Positions 52,999-60,672 of a stretch of 64,000 bases of DNA are shown here, in pieces. The notes beneath the pieces are model-generated. The model worked only from the letters and a program-made list of their open reading frames with translations, made no database searches and was not told where the DNA came from. This DNA is from Nonomuraea dietziae (GTDB lineage Bacteria; Actinomycetota; Actinomycetes; Streptosporangiales; Streptosporangiaceae): the NCBI RefSeq assembly GCF_014195505.1, contig NZ_JACIBV010000001.1, positions 8,184,001 through 8,248,000 of the forward strand, written 5' to 3'. Position 1 is the stretch's first letter; each line of letters begins with the position of its first letter. The translations under genes and the position numbers were made by a program.

Positions 52999-53544
52999 TC
53001 AGCGGAGCGGCAGGACCGCGCCCGCGATCGCGTAGTGCTCGTAGCCGCCGGGGAAGACGAACTGCGTGAGCAGGTCGGTGAAGCCGAGGCTGCGGTAGAG
53101 GTGGCGGGCGGCGGTCGGGTGGTCGTGGGTCGACAGCACCGCCGAGCGCTCGGGACGTCCCTCGCACAGTGCGAGGACCAGCGCCCTGCCGATGCCCTTG
53201 CCCTGGTAGTCGGGGTGCACGTGGACCTCGGCCAGCTCCAGTGAGTCGCCCAGCCACGCCTCGGCCACCTCGGTGCCCGACCTCTCCTGGAGCGCCTGGT
53301 AGACCACGTCGTGCCACCACTGCCCCGGCAGGCCGTGGAAGCCGTAGGCGAAGCCCGCCGTCGTGCCGTCGGGCAGCTCGGCGAACAGGCAGCGGAAGTC
53401 CGGATGGGCTCCGTGCCCACGCATGATCGCCTGCCGCCCGGTGATCTGCTCCGCAGGAGGGTGCATGGCGGCGGTGTAGATGCTCATCACCGTCTCCAGA
53501 CGGTCGGTGAACTCCGCAGGTCCCGTGCCGCGGATCTCGATCAC
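52999..53544 (-). CDS. GNAT-family N-acetyltransferase
   Basis: 181 residues from GTG 53544, coupled to ybaK by GTGA. Acetyl-CoA motif VHVHPDYQGKGIGRALVLAL and the C-terminal HPTAARHLYRSLGFTDLL. Conserved Trp-rich centre (PGQWWHDVVYQAL). Substrate unknown. Confidence 0.85.
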   Translation of the reverse strand: MIEIRGTGPAEFTDRLETVMSIYTAAMHPPAEQITGRQAIMRGHGAHPDFRCLFAELPDGTTAGFAYGFHGLPGQWWHDVVYQALQERSGTEVAEAWLGDSLELAEVHVHPDYQGKGIGRALVLALCEGRPERSAVLSTHDHPTAARHLYRSLGFTDLLTQFVFPGGYEHYAIAGAVLPLR

Positions 53545-54017
53545 TCGACCTCGACCACCGTGCCGCCGGTGATGCGCAGCAGTTCGTCGAAGGTGGTCGG
53601 GAAGACCGCGTGCGGGTGGCCGCCCGCGGCCCAGATCGCCTCGTGCTTGCCCAGCCAGCTGTCGACCAGCGTGCGGATGGGCGCGGGGTGGCCGACGGGG
53701 CCGACGCCGCCGATGGGCTGCCCGGTGGCCGCGCGGACGAACTCGGGCGCCGCCCTGCGCACCTTCTCGGCGCCGACCGTGCGGGCGATCAGGTTCACGT
53801 CCACGTTGTGCGCGCCGCTGGTCAGCACCAGCAGGGGAGCGTCGTCGGCCTCGAAGAGCATGCTCTTGACGATGGCGCCGACGTCCACGCCCACCGCGGC
53901 GGCCGCCTCGGCGGCGGTGCGCGCCGAGTCGGGCAGGACCACGATCTCACCTGTGGCACCCAGCTCACGCAGTGCCGATGCGACGCGGACGGCGTTGGGG
54001 TGCAACTTTTCGGGCAT
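53541..54017 (-). CDS. YbaK/EbsC-family aminoacyl-tRNA deacylase
   Basis: 158 residues. The fold of ProX/YbaK editing domains with VRVASALRELGATGEIVVLP, VGAIVKSMLFEADDAPLLVLTSG (conserved Lys), NLIARTVGAEKVRRA and QPIGGVGPVGHP. It removes a wrongly attached amino acid from tRNA in trans, most likely tRNA-Pro, though specificity cannot be read here. First gene of a two-gene operon with the GNAT protein. Confidence 0.9.
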   Translation of the reverse strand: MPEKLHPNAVRVASALRELGATGEIVVLPDSARTAAEAAAAVGVDVGAIVKSMLFEADDAPLLVLTSGAHNVDVNLIARTVGAEKVRRAAPEFVRAATGQPIGGVGPVGHPAPIRTLVDSWLGKHEAIWAAGGHPHAVFPTTFDELLRITGGTVVEVE

Positions 54018-54115
54018 GCGCCCACTCTAAACAGATTGACCAACGGATTGCCGAGGCATGGTGGTGCGCTAGGGTCCGTTGATTCAATTGTTAATGATAT
54101 GAGGGGATGGTTGGC

Positions 54116-54943
54116 ATGTGGGCACGACGTCAGCTCGGTCTGGCCGCGCTCATGACGGCTGGGACCGTCATTCTCTCAACGGGCGGCCCTGCGGCCGCCG
54201 CCGTGGACGTGCGGCCCGTGGCGGGGGCCACGCAGGTCGCGTCCGTGAAGGCGGGCATGCCTGTGAAGGCGGGCGCGGCGGTGATGGCCGGCGCGGTCAC
54301 CGCGCCTGACAAGCCGCTCAAGCTCGGCTCCAAGGGCTCGGCGGTCAAGTGGCTCCAGCAGCGCCTCAAGGACCTGCGTTACCTGCCAGGCAGGGTCGAC
54401 GGCAGGTACGGCGGCAGCACGCTCGCCGCGGTGTGGGCCTTCCAGAAGGTCAACGGCATCAAGCCGAGCAGCACCGTCGGCAAGCGGACGTGGGCGGCGC
54501 TGGAGAGCCCGAAGAGCCCGAAGATCCTGGTGCCAGGCGGCAAGCCCACCAGGGCGGAGGTCAACCTGGCCAAGCAGGTGATGGTCCTCTACGTCGACGG
54601 CCAGGTGAAGCTCATCACCCACATCTCCTCGGGCAGCGGCGTGCCGTACTGCGAGACGGCCGTGTGGCAGGGCAAGTCGCAGCGCTTCTGCGGCTCGGCG
54701 ACCACGCCGACGGGCAACTTCAAGACGACGTGGCGCGCCTCCGGGTGGCACAGGTCCTACCTGGGTCAGCTCTACAACCCGATCTTCTTCAACGGCGGCA
54801 TCGCCTTCCACGGCGCGCTGTCGGTGCCGCTGTACCCCGCCTCGCACGGGTGCGTGCGGCTGCCGATGAACGTGGCGGGGGTGCTCCCCGGGCTCCTCGG
54901 CAAGGGCGTTCCCGTGCACGTCCGCGGCCGTTTCCAGCGCTAG
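54116..54943 (+). CDS. L,D-transpeptidase with peptidoglycan-binding domain
   Basis: 275 residues from ATG 54116, at good spacing from GAGGGG; ATG 54107 abuts it. A signal peptide (MWARRQLGLAALMTAGTV) and an Ala-Val-rich spacer precede a PG_binding_1 domain (GSKGSAVKWLQQRLKDL, GGSTLAAVWAFQKVNG), then a YkuD domain with FHGALSVPLYP and the catalytic SHGCVRLP. It makes 3-3 crosslinks or attaches proteins in the cell wall. Confidence 0.92.
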   Translation: MWARRQLGLAALMTAGTVILSTGGPAAAAVDVRPVAGATQVASVKAGMPVKAGAAVMAGAVTAPDKPLKLGSKGSAVKWLQQRLKDLRYLPGRVDGRYGGSTLAAVWAFQKVNGIKPSSTVGKRTWAALESPKSPKILVPGGKPTRAEVNLAKQVMVLYVDGQVKLITHISSGSGVPYCETAVWQGKSQRFCGSATTPTGNFKTTWRASGWHRSYLGQLYNPIFFNGGIAFHGALSVPLYPASHGCVRLPMNVAGVLPGLLGKGVPVHVRGRFQR

Positions 54944-55132
54944 CTCCGCGGTGAGGCAGGCCCTCCGGGTCACGCCACGCCGCCTCGGGCGCCCCGCCGC
55001 CAGGCGATCGTGGAAGCCGGCGAGGGCCGGAGGTGACCCGGCCGGGCGTGCGGGCACCGACGAGACGCACCGGCGGGCGCCCGAAGGGCACGGCCCTGCG
55101 AGCGCCCGCCGAGGTGGAGCAGGCCGGTGCTC

Positions 55133-56116
55133 CTACGCGAGGACGTCCGCCTCCTTCGCGGCCCGGTCGAGCGCGGCCAGCTCGTCCTCGGTGAAGTCGA
55201 GCCTGTCGACGGCCGCGACGTTCGACTCCAGCTGGGCGGCGCTGGAGGCGCCCACCAGCACGGAGGTGACGCGCGGGTCGCGCAGCGCCCACGCCAGCGA
55301 CATCTGCGCCACCGTCTGCCCCCGCTCGGCGGCGATGGAGCCGATCGCGCGGACGAAGCCGACCACCTCGGGCGTGACGTCGCTCCTGCCGAGGAAGCGG
55401 CCCTCGGCGGCGCGCGAGTCGTCGGGGATGCCGTCGAGGTAGCGGTCGGTCAGCAGGCCCTGCGCCAGCGGCGAGTAGACGACGCAGCCGATCCCCTCGC
55501 GCTCCAGCACGGGCAGCAGCTCCGCCTCGATGCCGCGCCTGATCATCGAGTAGCGGGGCTGGTGGACCAGAAGCGGCGTGCCCATCCCGCGCAGCAGGGC
55601 GGCGATCTCGGTCGTGGCCTCGGGGCTGAAGTTGGAGACGCCGACGTAGAGCGTCCTGCCGGTGCGGACCATGTGGTCGAGCGTGGCCGCCTGCTCCTCC
55701 AGCGGTGTCTCGGGGTCCTGCCTGTGCAGGTAGAAGATGTCGACGAAGTCGAGGCCGAGCCTGTCGAGGGAGCGGTCGAGCGTGGCCAGCAGGTGCTTGC
55801 GGGAGTTGCCCTTGCCGTACGGGCCGTCCCACATGGGGTTGCTGCCCTTGGTCGTGACCACGATGTGGTCGCGCAGCGAGCGCAGGTCACGCCGGTAGAT
55901 CGCGCCGAAGGTGTGCTCGGCCGCGCCGAACGGCGGGCCGTAGCGGTCGGCCAGGTCGAAGTGGGTGATGCCGAGGTCGAGCGCCTTGTGCAGGATCTCC
56001 CGCTGGCTCTCCAGAGTTCTGCCGTCGCCGAAGTTGTGCCACAGCCCGAGGGAGATCGCGGGCAGCAGCAGCCCGCTGCGGCCACATCTGCGGTACGGCT
56101 GGCGATCGTGGTTCAC
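55133..56116 (-). CDS. Aldo/keto reductase (YghZ-like)
   Basis: 327 residues. The AKR tetrad is in place: HFDLADRYG (Asp, Tyr), VVTTKGS (Lys) and FYLHRQDPETPLEE (His). GKGNSRKHL and the long GVSNFSP/SPLAQGLLTDRYLDG segments resemble the L-glyceraldehyde-3-phosphate reductase (AKR14) group. NADPH-dependent reduction of small aldehydes is likely; the physiological substrate is unknown. A 190-bp GC-rich gap with nothing recognisable separates it from the L,D-transpeptidase. Confidence 0.9.
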   Translation of the reverse strand: MNHDRQPYRRCGRSGLLLPAISLGLWHNFGDGRTLESQREILHKALDLGITHFDLADRYGPPFGAAEHTFGAIYRRDLRSLRDHIVVTTKGSNPMWDGPYGKGNSRKHLLATLDRSLDRLGLDFVDIFYLHRQDPETPLEEQAATLDHMVRTGRTLYVGVSNFSPEATTEIAALLRGMGTPLLVHQPRYSMIRRGIEAELLPVLEREGIGCVVYSPLAQGLLTDRYLDGIPDDSRAAEGRFLGRSDVTPEVVGFVRAIGSIAAERGQTVAQMSLAWALRDPRVTSVLVGASSAAQLESNVAAVDRLDFTEDELAALDRAAKEADVLA

Positions 56117-56456
56117 ATCGTTCCTATACGGGTCGGTTGCCTTCCGCGATGCCGGTCAGGAGTGACATCACGGACAAAGGGTGTCTTACACCACGGAGGA
56201 GAGGATCACGATCGGCGGCATGGGCCGGTGCCCCTGTCGCCAGCCGGGGGCGCGGCGGGCGTCTGGATCGGCCTGACCGCTCGAGGGTCGCCGTCCTTCT
56301 CCAGGGAAGGCCGGGGCGCGGTCGCGCCGGCTGCTGTCGTGGGTCCAGTGGGCCTTCACGTCCACGCAGGGCAGTCGACAGGCGGCCAGGCCATTCCAGT
56401 GGCCGGGGGCCGTATCGGGAGCTCCAGGGAGCTCTGAGGGCTTCTGGCCGGGTCTG
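56117..56456. other. 340-bp intergenic region, no gene supported
   Basis: No frame here has convincing codon usage or a recognisable product. On the plus strand a Shine-Dalgarno-like GGAGGAGAGG (near 56195) leads nowhere. A small inverted repeat GAGCTCC-AG-GGAGCTC lies near 56418-56433. It presumably holds the aldo/keto reductase promoter and perhaps gene remnants. Confidence 0.5.
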
Positions 56457-57071
56457 TCAGGGCGTGCGGCCGAGCGACTGGAGACCTCCCGCGGCGATCT
56501 CCGCCGCCCTGCGCGCCGCCGTCCACGCCTGTTCGGGAGTCTCGCCCCTCGTCAGGCTCATGACGGCCGCCAGCTTCGCCGCTCCTACCAAGGAGCCGAC
56601 GGCGGCCGCGGCCGTCACGGGGTCCACCTCGTCGGGGTAGGCCGAGCACAACGCCTCGGCCAGCCGCCGCTGGCTGTCGAACAGCAGGTGGAGCGCCCTG
56701 GCCTGGAGTGCGGGCACGGCCATCATCAGGTGGAAGCGCTCGGTGGCGAGCCTGCCCGTGAGGTCGTCCTCCCACCGTGCGCCCGCCTCCACCACCCGCG
56801 CCAGCAGGGCGGCGACCGACTCGCCCGGCAGCCGTCCGCCGATCATGGCCAGGGCCTCGCGCAGGCGGTCGTCGGCGTCGAAGAAGACCACGTCCTCCTT
56901 GCCCGCGAAGTAGCTGAAGAACGTGCGTGTCGAGACGTCCGCCGAGGCGGCGATCTCGGCCAGCGTGGTCTGCTCGTAGCCCTTCTGCGTGAACAGCCGC
57001 AGCGCGCCCTCCACCAGCGCGCGTCTGGTGCGGGCCTTCTTACGCGCTCGAAGTCCCGTTTCGACCTTCAT
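56457..57071 (-). CDS. TetR-family regulator, divergent from P450
   Basis: 204 residues from ATG 57071 (MKVETGLRARKKART). Helix-turn-helix: TRRALVEGALRLFTQKGYEQ, TLAEIAASADVSTRTFFSYF and GKEDVVF. The C-terminal domain has an Ala-rich TetR tail. Only 82 bp separate it from the P450 start, so it is the obvious candidate regulator of the P450-ferredoxin pair. Ligand unknown. Confidence 0.9.
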   Translation of the reverse strand: MKVETGLRARKKARTRRALVEGALRLFTQKGYEQTTLAEIAASADVSTRTFFSYFAGKEDVVFFDADDRLREALAMIGGRLPGESVAALLARVVEAGARWEDDLTGRLATERFHLMMAVPALQARALHLLFDSQRRLAEALCSAYPDEVDPVTAAAAVGSLVGAAKLAAVMSLTRGETPEQAWTAARRAAEIAAGGLQSLGRTP

Positions 57072-57153
57072 GCAACCAAGATACTGCACTGATTGAAACT
57101 TTGCATCCGATGATGTTTTCTGGGAGGGAGTCGATCCCACGAAGGAGTGCGGT

Positions 57154-58317
57154 ATGACCTACCCGATGAGCCGGCAGCGCAGGCTCGATCCGCCGGACGA
57201 GTTGTTCGACGATCCTGCGCCCGTGCGGCCGCTGACGTTCGCGGACGGGCACGTCGGCTGGCTGGTGCGCGGGCACGCGGCCGGCCGTGCCGTACTGTCC
57301 GACCCGAGGTTCAGCACCGAGCCCGATCTCCAACATCCGCTCGTCGCCTCCAGGCACCTGCCGAAGGGGCGCGTGCCGCCGGGCTTCTTCCTCCGCATGG
57401 ACGCGCCCGATCACACGCGCTACCGGCGGCTGCTCACCGGGCATTTCACCGTGCGCAGGATGAACCAGCTCCAGCCTCGCATCGAGGAGATCGCTGCGAC
57501 CTGCCTCGACGACATGGAGCGCGCGGGGCCGCCCGCCGACCTGGTGCGCGACTTCGCGCTGCCGATCCCTTCGCTGGTCATCTGCGAGCTGCTCGGCGTG
57601 CCGTACGAGGACAGGGAGAACTTCCAGAACGAGTCGGCCAGGCTGCTGCGGCTGGACAGCTCTCCCGGAGAGATGGAGTCGGCGGTCGACGACCTGGTCA
57701 AGTACTTCTACACGCTCATCGCCCGCAAGCGCGTCGAGCCCGCCAACGACCTGCTCACCGGGCTGATCGGCGGCGGGGAGCTGGAGGACGACGAGATCGC
57801 GGGAATGGGCTTCCTGCTGCTGGTGGCGGGGCACGAGACGACCGCCAACATGCTCGCGCTCGGCACGTTCGCGCTGCTGGAACACCCCGAGCAGCTCGCG
57901 CTCGTCCGCGACGACCCCGCCGTGATCGACAACGCGGTGGAGGAGCTGCTCCGCTACCTGTCGATCATCCATGTCGGCCCCACCAGGACCGCCGTCGAGG
58001 ACGTCGTCATCGAGGGCACGACCATCAGGGCAGGGGAGTGCGTCGCGCTGTCCATCCCGGCCGCCAACCGCGATCCCTCCCGCTTCGCCGACCCCTGCGC
58101 GCTGGACGTACGGCAGCCGGCGGGCAGCCACCTGTCCTTCGGCCACGGGATCCACCAGTGCCTCGGCCAGCAGCTGGCCAGGATCGAGATGCGGGTCGCC
58201 TACCCCGCGCTGCTGCGGCGCTTCCCCTCGTTGCGGCTGGCGGTCCCCGCCGAGGAGGTGCCGATGCGGGCGGACATGAGCATCTACGGCGTGCACAGCC
58301 TGCGGGTGACCTGGTGA
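57154..58317 (+). CDS. Cytochrome P450
   Basis: 387 residues, with GAAGGAG before ATG 57154. I-helix LLVAGHETTANM with the acid/alcohol-like pair, K-helix EELLRYL and heme loop SFGHGIHQCLGQQLARIEM with the Cys ligand. DAPDHTRYRRLL is typical of bacterial class I enzymes (CYP105/107-like). A soluble monooxygenase needing ferredoxin, which is encoded next with a GTGA overlap. Substrate unknown; no biosynthetic cluster surrounds it, so a xenobiotic role is as likely as a biosynthetic one. Confidence 0.95.
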   Translation: MTYPMSRQRRLDPPDELFDDPAPVRPLTFADGHVGWLVRGHAAGRAVLSDPRFSTEPDLQHPLVASRHLPKGRVPPGFFLRMDAPDHTRYRRLLTGHFTVRRMNQLQPRIEEIAATCLDDMERAGPPADLVRDFALPIPSLVICELLGVPYEDRENFQNESARLLRLDSSPGEMESAVDDLVKYFYTLIARKRVEPANDLLTGLIGGGELEDDEIAGMGFLLLVAGHETTANMLALGTFALLEHPEQLALVRDDPAVIDNAVEELLRYLSIIHVGPTRTAVEDVVIEGTTIRAGECVALSIPAANRDPSRFADPCALDVRQPAGSHLSFGHGIHQCLGQQLARIEMRVAYPALLRRFPSLRLAVPAEEVPMRADMSIYGVHSLRVTW

Positions 58318-58505
58318 GGGTCACTGTCGACACGGGGGTGTGCGTCGGGGCCGGCATGTGCGCGCTGACCGTGCCGGCCGTGTTCGACCAGAGCGAGGAG
58401 GAGGGCCTGGTCGTGGTGCTCAGGAGCGAGGTGCCCGCAGGTCTGGAGCAGGCGGTCAGGCGGGCGCTCACCCTCTGCCCCTCGGGCGCGCTGGCGGCTG
58501 TTTGA
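58314..58505 (+). CDS. [3Fe-4S] ferredoxin
   Basis: 63 residues from GTG 58314. Three cysteines at positions 10, 16 and 55 (VCVGAGMC and LCPSGAL), the pattern of P450-linked 3Fe-4S ferredoxins. It is the immediate electron donor to the upstream P450; a reductase is not adjacent. Confidence 0.94.
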   Translation: MRVTVDTGVCVGAGMCALTVPAVFDQSEEEGLVVVLRSEVPAGLEQAVRRALTLCPSGALAAV

Positions 58506-58506
58506 T

Positions 58507-58520
58507 CGAACCTGTGTTCG
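58507..58520. promoter_or_regulatory. LexA (SOS) box
   Basis: CGAAC-CTGT-GTTCG matches the actinobacterial LexA consensus CGAAC-N4-GTTCG exactly, with T on the left flank. It lies 2 bp after the ferredoxin stop and 9 bp before a strong -35 element. It should put the downstream transcript under DNA-damage control. Confidence 0.8.
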
Positions 58521-58529
58521 CGGAATCGG

Positions 58530-58563
58530 TTGACATCCTCGGTCATCGAAATTATGTTCGATG
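58530..58563 (+). promoter_or_regulatory. Consensus promoter overlapped by a 7-6-7 palindrome
   Basis: TTGACA (58530-58535), a 17-bp spacer and TATGTT (58553-58558) form a near-ideal housekeeping promoter. A perfect inverted repeat CATCGAA-N6-TTCGATG (58544-58563) covers the -10 region, a second possible repressor site. The only plus-strand gene downstream is the HEPN gene at 58821, giving a ~255-nt leader with no supported gene. Confidence 0.75.
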
Positions 58564-58820
58564 ACGACGTGAGGCTCGCGGCTCACGTCGAAGGACCTGG
58601 TCGCGGGCGTCGCCACCCCCAGGCGGAGCCCGCGGTCGGGTCCCCCGGGCGAAGGGTGCGTCCTCGTCGTCGGCGGAGACGAGTGGGCGTGCCCTGGCCG
58701 GACGGGGAGAGGGGAAGCTCCTCGTCCGGCCGCCCGGCGGAAATGTCGGTGGGGTCTGCGACTGTTGACTTCATCGGCGCGAACGCCGGGAGCCGCCAAG
58801 ACCCCTCAAAGGAGGCTGGC

Positions 58821-59267
58821 ATGACGACACGGCTCAGTGACACGCACGGGCCCAGGCTGTCGCCTGCGGTCAGGGCACATCTCACCGATTCACGCGGCTG
58901 CCTGGCCGAGGCCGCGACGGCCCGCACCCCCGCGTCCCGATATGTGGCCGCCCACCTGGCGGCACTGCGCGCGGCGGCGGCGATCCTCGCCGCCCGTCCC
59001 CGTCCGATGGAGGGCCGCAGGCGGCGCCTGCGCAGCGCGTGGGAGCTGCTGCCCGAGGCCGAGCCCGAGCTCGCCGAGTGGGCGGGCTACTTCTCGATCA
59101 GCGCCGCCAAGCGTGCCGCCGCGGAGGCCGGCATGGTGCGCGGCGTGACCCTCGCCGACGCCGACGAGCTGCTGGCCGAGGCCGAGACGTTCGTCTCCAC
59201 GGTCGAGCAGATCCTCGGCGTCCCCGGCCAGCCCGTGCTGCCGGTCACCATCCCCCTCGCCGGCTGA
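58821..59267 (+). CDS. SAV_6107-type HEPN-domain protein
   Basis: 148 residues with AAAGGAGG before ATG 58821. The helical HEPN core includes RTPASRYVAAHLAALRAAAA, with RYVAAH fitting the RX4H ribonuclease motif (Arg40, His45), then LRSAWELLPEAEPELAEWA and FVSTVEQILG. As I recall, relatives commonly neighbour dinB/dnaE2 mutasome genes; here those are absent. The SOS box and strong promoter upstream support a DNA-damage role. The frame is open upstream to the promoter, but that part is Arg/Pro-rich and looks non-coding. Confidence 0.82.
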   Translation: MTTRLSDTHGPRLSPAVRAHLTDSRGCLAEAATARTPASRYVAAHLAALRAAAAILAARPRPMEGRRRRLRSAWELLPEAEPELAEWAGYFSISAAKRAAAEAGMVRGVTLADADELLAEAETFVSTVEQILGVPGQPVLPVTIPLAG

Positions 59268-59303
59268 CCCCGCACCCGTCGGCCCCGCCAGGGAGGCCAG
59301 CGT

Positions 59304-60044
59304 TCAGAGTTCCGCTCGCACCGGGGCGATGATCTCGTCGGTGAGCCGACGGGGCCACGCCTCCGGGTGCGGCGTGGGCAGGCTCAGCACGATGTGCCCC
59401 ATCCCCGCCTCCACCGACTCCCACACCGTCTTCCGGCACCGCGCCGCGTCGTCGTACGACACGATCGTCTGGACCGACCTGACGATCTCGCGCGGATCAC
59501 GCCCGATCGCCGCACAGTGATCGTCCGGCACCCTGCCGCGCTCGGCGATCCACGCGACCAAGTTGTGCGGCGGCCCCGGGACGTACCAGATGTCGGCCTG
59601 CTCGGCCACCAGCCTGTGCATCCTGTCGCCCCATCCGCCGATCAGGATCGGCGGGCCGGGCCGCTGCACGAGTTCACGGTCCCCGTGCAGTGTGTAGTGC
59701 CGCCCGTCGAGTCGAAGAGTACGACGGCCACGAGCACCACGCCTCTGCCGCCGACCGCCGCCGCGATCTCGGCCGTCGCGCCGCCCGGCTCAGCCCGTAG
59801 GCCGCGTACTCCTCGGCGGCAGGGTTGCGGCCGCCCTCCGGCTGCCGAGTGCCGCCGACGCCGAGGCCCATCACCAGCCGCCCTGCGAGATCACGTCCAC
59901 GGTGGTGGCGATCTTCCCGAGGACGGCGGGCTCGCGGATCCTGTCGCCGGTCACGAACAGCCCGAGACGCAGGCGCCGGGTCTGGGCGGCCAGAGCGCCC
60001 AGCAGCGTCCAGCCCTCGTGGACGGGGCCCCACTGGGGGAGCAG
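59304..60044 (-). pseudogene. Decayed LLM-class flavin-dependent oxidoreductase
   Basis: Recognisable pieces of an F420/FMN luciferase-like protein lie in order but in different frames. Near 60035-59895 is HEGWTLLGALAAQTRRLRLG and AVLGKIATTVDVIS. After a shift near 59885-59895 comes GRLVMGLGVGGTRQPEGG. After further damage around 59700-59790, DGRHYTLHGDRELVQRPGPP leads into an intact C-terminus (ILIGGWGDR, DIWYVPGPPHN, HIVLSLP). The N-terminus is also missing. At least two frameshifts, so non-functional. Confidence 0.85.
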
Positions 60045-60062
60045 GGCGCGCGGAGCCCCACC

Positions 60063-60152
60063 CGCACCCTGCGGGCCCTGGCGACGGCCCCGGAGGACGC
60101 GACGGCCCGCACCCTGCGGGCCCTGGCGACGGCCCCGGAGGACGCGACGCCG
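60063..60152 (+). repeat. 45-bp direct tandem repeat, two copies
   Basis: Positions 60063-60107 and 60108-60152 are identical at 44 of 45 bases and abut exactly. A multiple of three, the unit can be read on the plus strand as RTLRALATAPEDATA twice, but no supported gene covers it. It lies just beyond the broken N-terminus of the LLM pseudogene and may mark the rearrangement that truncated it. Confidence 0.9.
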
Positions 60153-60222
60153 GAGGCCTGACGCCGGAGGGTGGTCAGGCAGGAGGGGCGGCTGGGAAGG
60201 AAAGGCCTCCGAAAGAGGTCAG

Positions 60223-60600
60223 TCAGCTCGCGGAGTCGGGGGTCTCGCCGCGCACGACCTGTTTGAACTCGGGGCAGGACACCAGCGGGTCGTGGGTGCA
60301 GGAGGCCGCGTGGCGCAGGCTGTCGCGCATGCGGGTGAGCTGGGCGATGCGCCCGTCGAGCTCGTCGGCCTTCTGCGCCACGCGCTCGCGCAGCGCCTCG
60401 TCGGACGGCCTGGCGTGCAGCAGGGCGGCGATCTCGGTCAGGGTGAACCCCGCGCTCCTGGCGCAGGCGATCAGCGCCAGGCGGCTGAGCGTCTCAGGCT
60501 CGTAGGCCCTTCTGATCCCGTTGCGGCCGACGGGGCTGATCAACCCCTTGCGCTCGTAGAACCGCAGCGCGGAGGCGGCCAGCCCGGACCGCTGCGCCAC
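60223..60600 (-). CDS. MerR-family regulator (start uncertain)
   Basis: At least 125 residues from GTG 60600. MerR helix-turn-helix GLAASALRFYERKGLISPVG, then RLALIACARSAGFTLTEIAALL, a coiled-coil and a C-terminal cysteine pair in SCTHDPLVSCPEF, suggesting metal or redox sensing. The expected N-terminal residues LLDIGE lie just upstream in frame, but no ATG, GTG or TTG precedes them before a stop at 60652-60654. CTG 60618, 11 nt after AAGGAGG, is the best alternative start. Divergent from the MBL gene. Confidence 0.85.
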   Translation of the reverse strand: MAQRSGLAASALRFYERKGLISPVGRNGIRRAYEPETLSRLALIACARSAGFTLTEIAALLHARPSDEALRERVAQKADELDGRIAQLTRMRDSLRHAASCTHDPLVSCPEFKQVVRGETPDSAS

Positions 60601-60634
60601 CTCCCCGATGTCGAGCAGGCTCCCGGGAGCCTCC

Positions 60635-60657
60635 TTGACTTGAACCGCGCTTCAAGT
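60635..60657 (+). promoter_or_regulatory. MerR-type operator/promoter
   Basis: TTGACT (60635-60640) overlaps ACTTGAA-N6-TTCAAGT (60638-60657), a perfect 7-6-7 inverted repeat placed where MerR activators bind, between -35 and an elongated-spacing -10. No strong -10 is seen (AGTGTA at a 20-bp spacing is the best). The downstream MBL gene starts at 60673 and the merR gene diverges on the other side. Confidence 0.65.
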
Positions 60658-60672
60658 AGCAGTGTAGGCCGC

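Noticed and set aside
58574..58820. N-terminal extension of the HEPN gene back to the promoter
   Set aside because: The frame is open, but the residues are low-complexity Arg/Pro/Gly, while an ideal AAAGGAGG sits directly before ATG 58821.
60063..60152. CRISPR or insertion-sequence ends
   Set aside because: Two direct copies with no spacer, no inverted ends and no transposase nearby.
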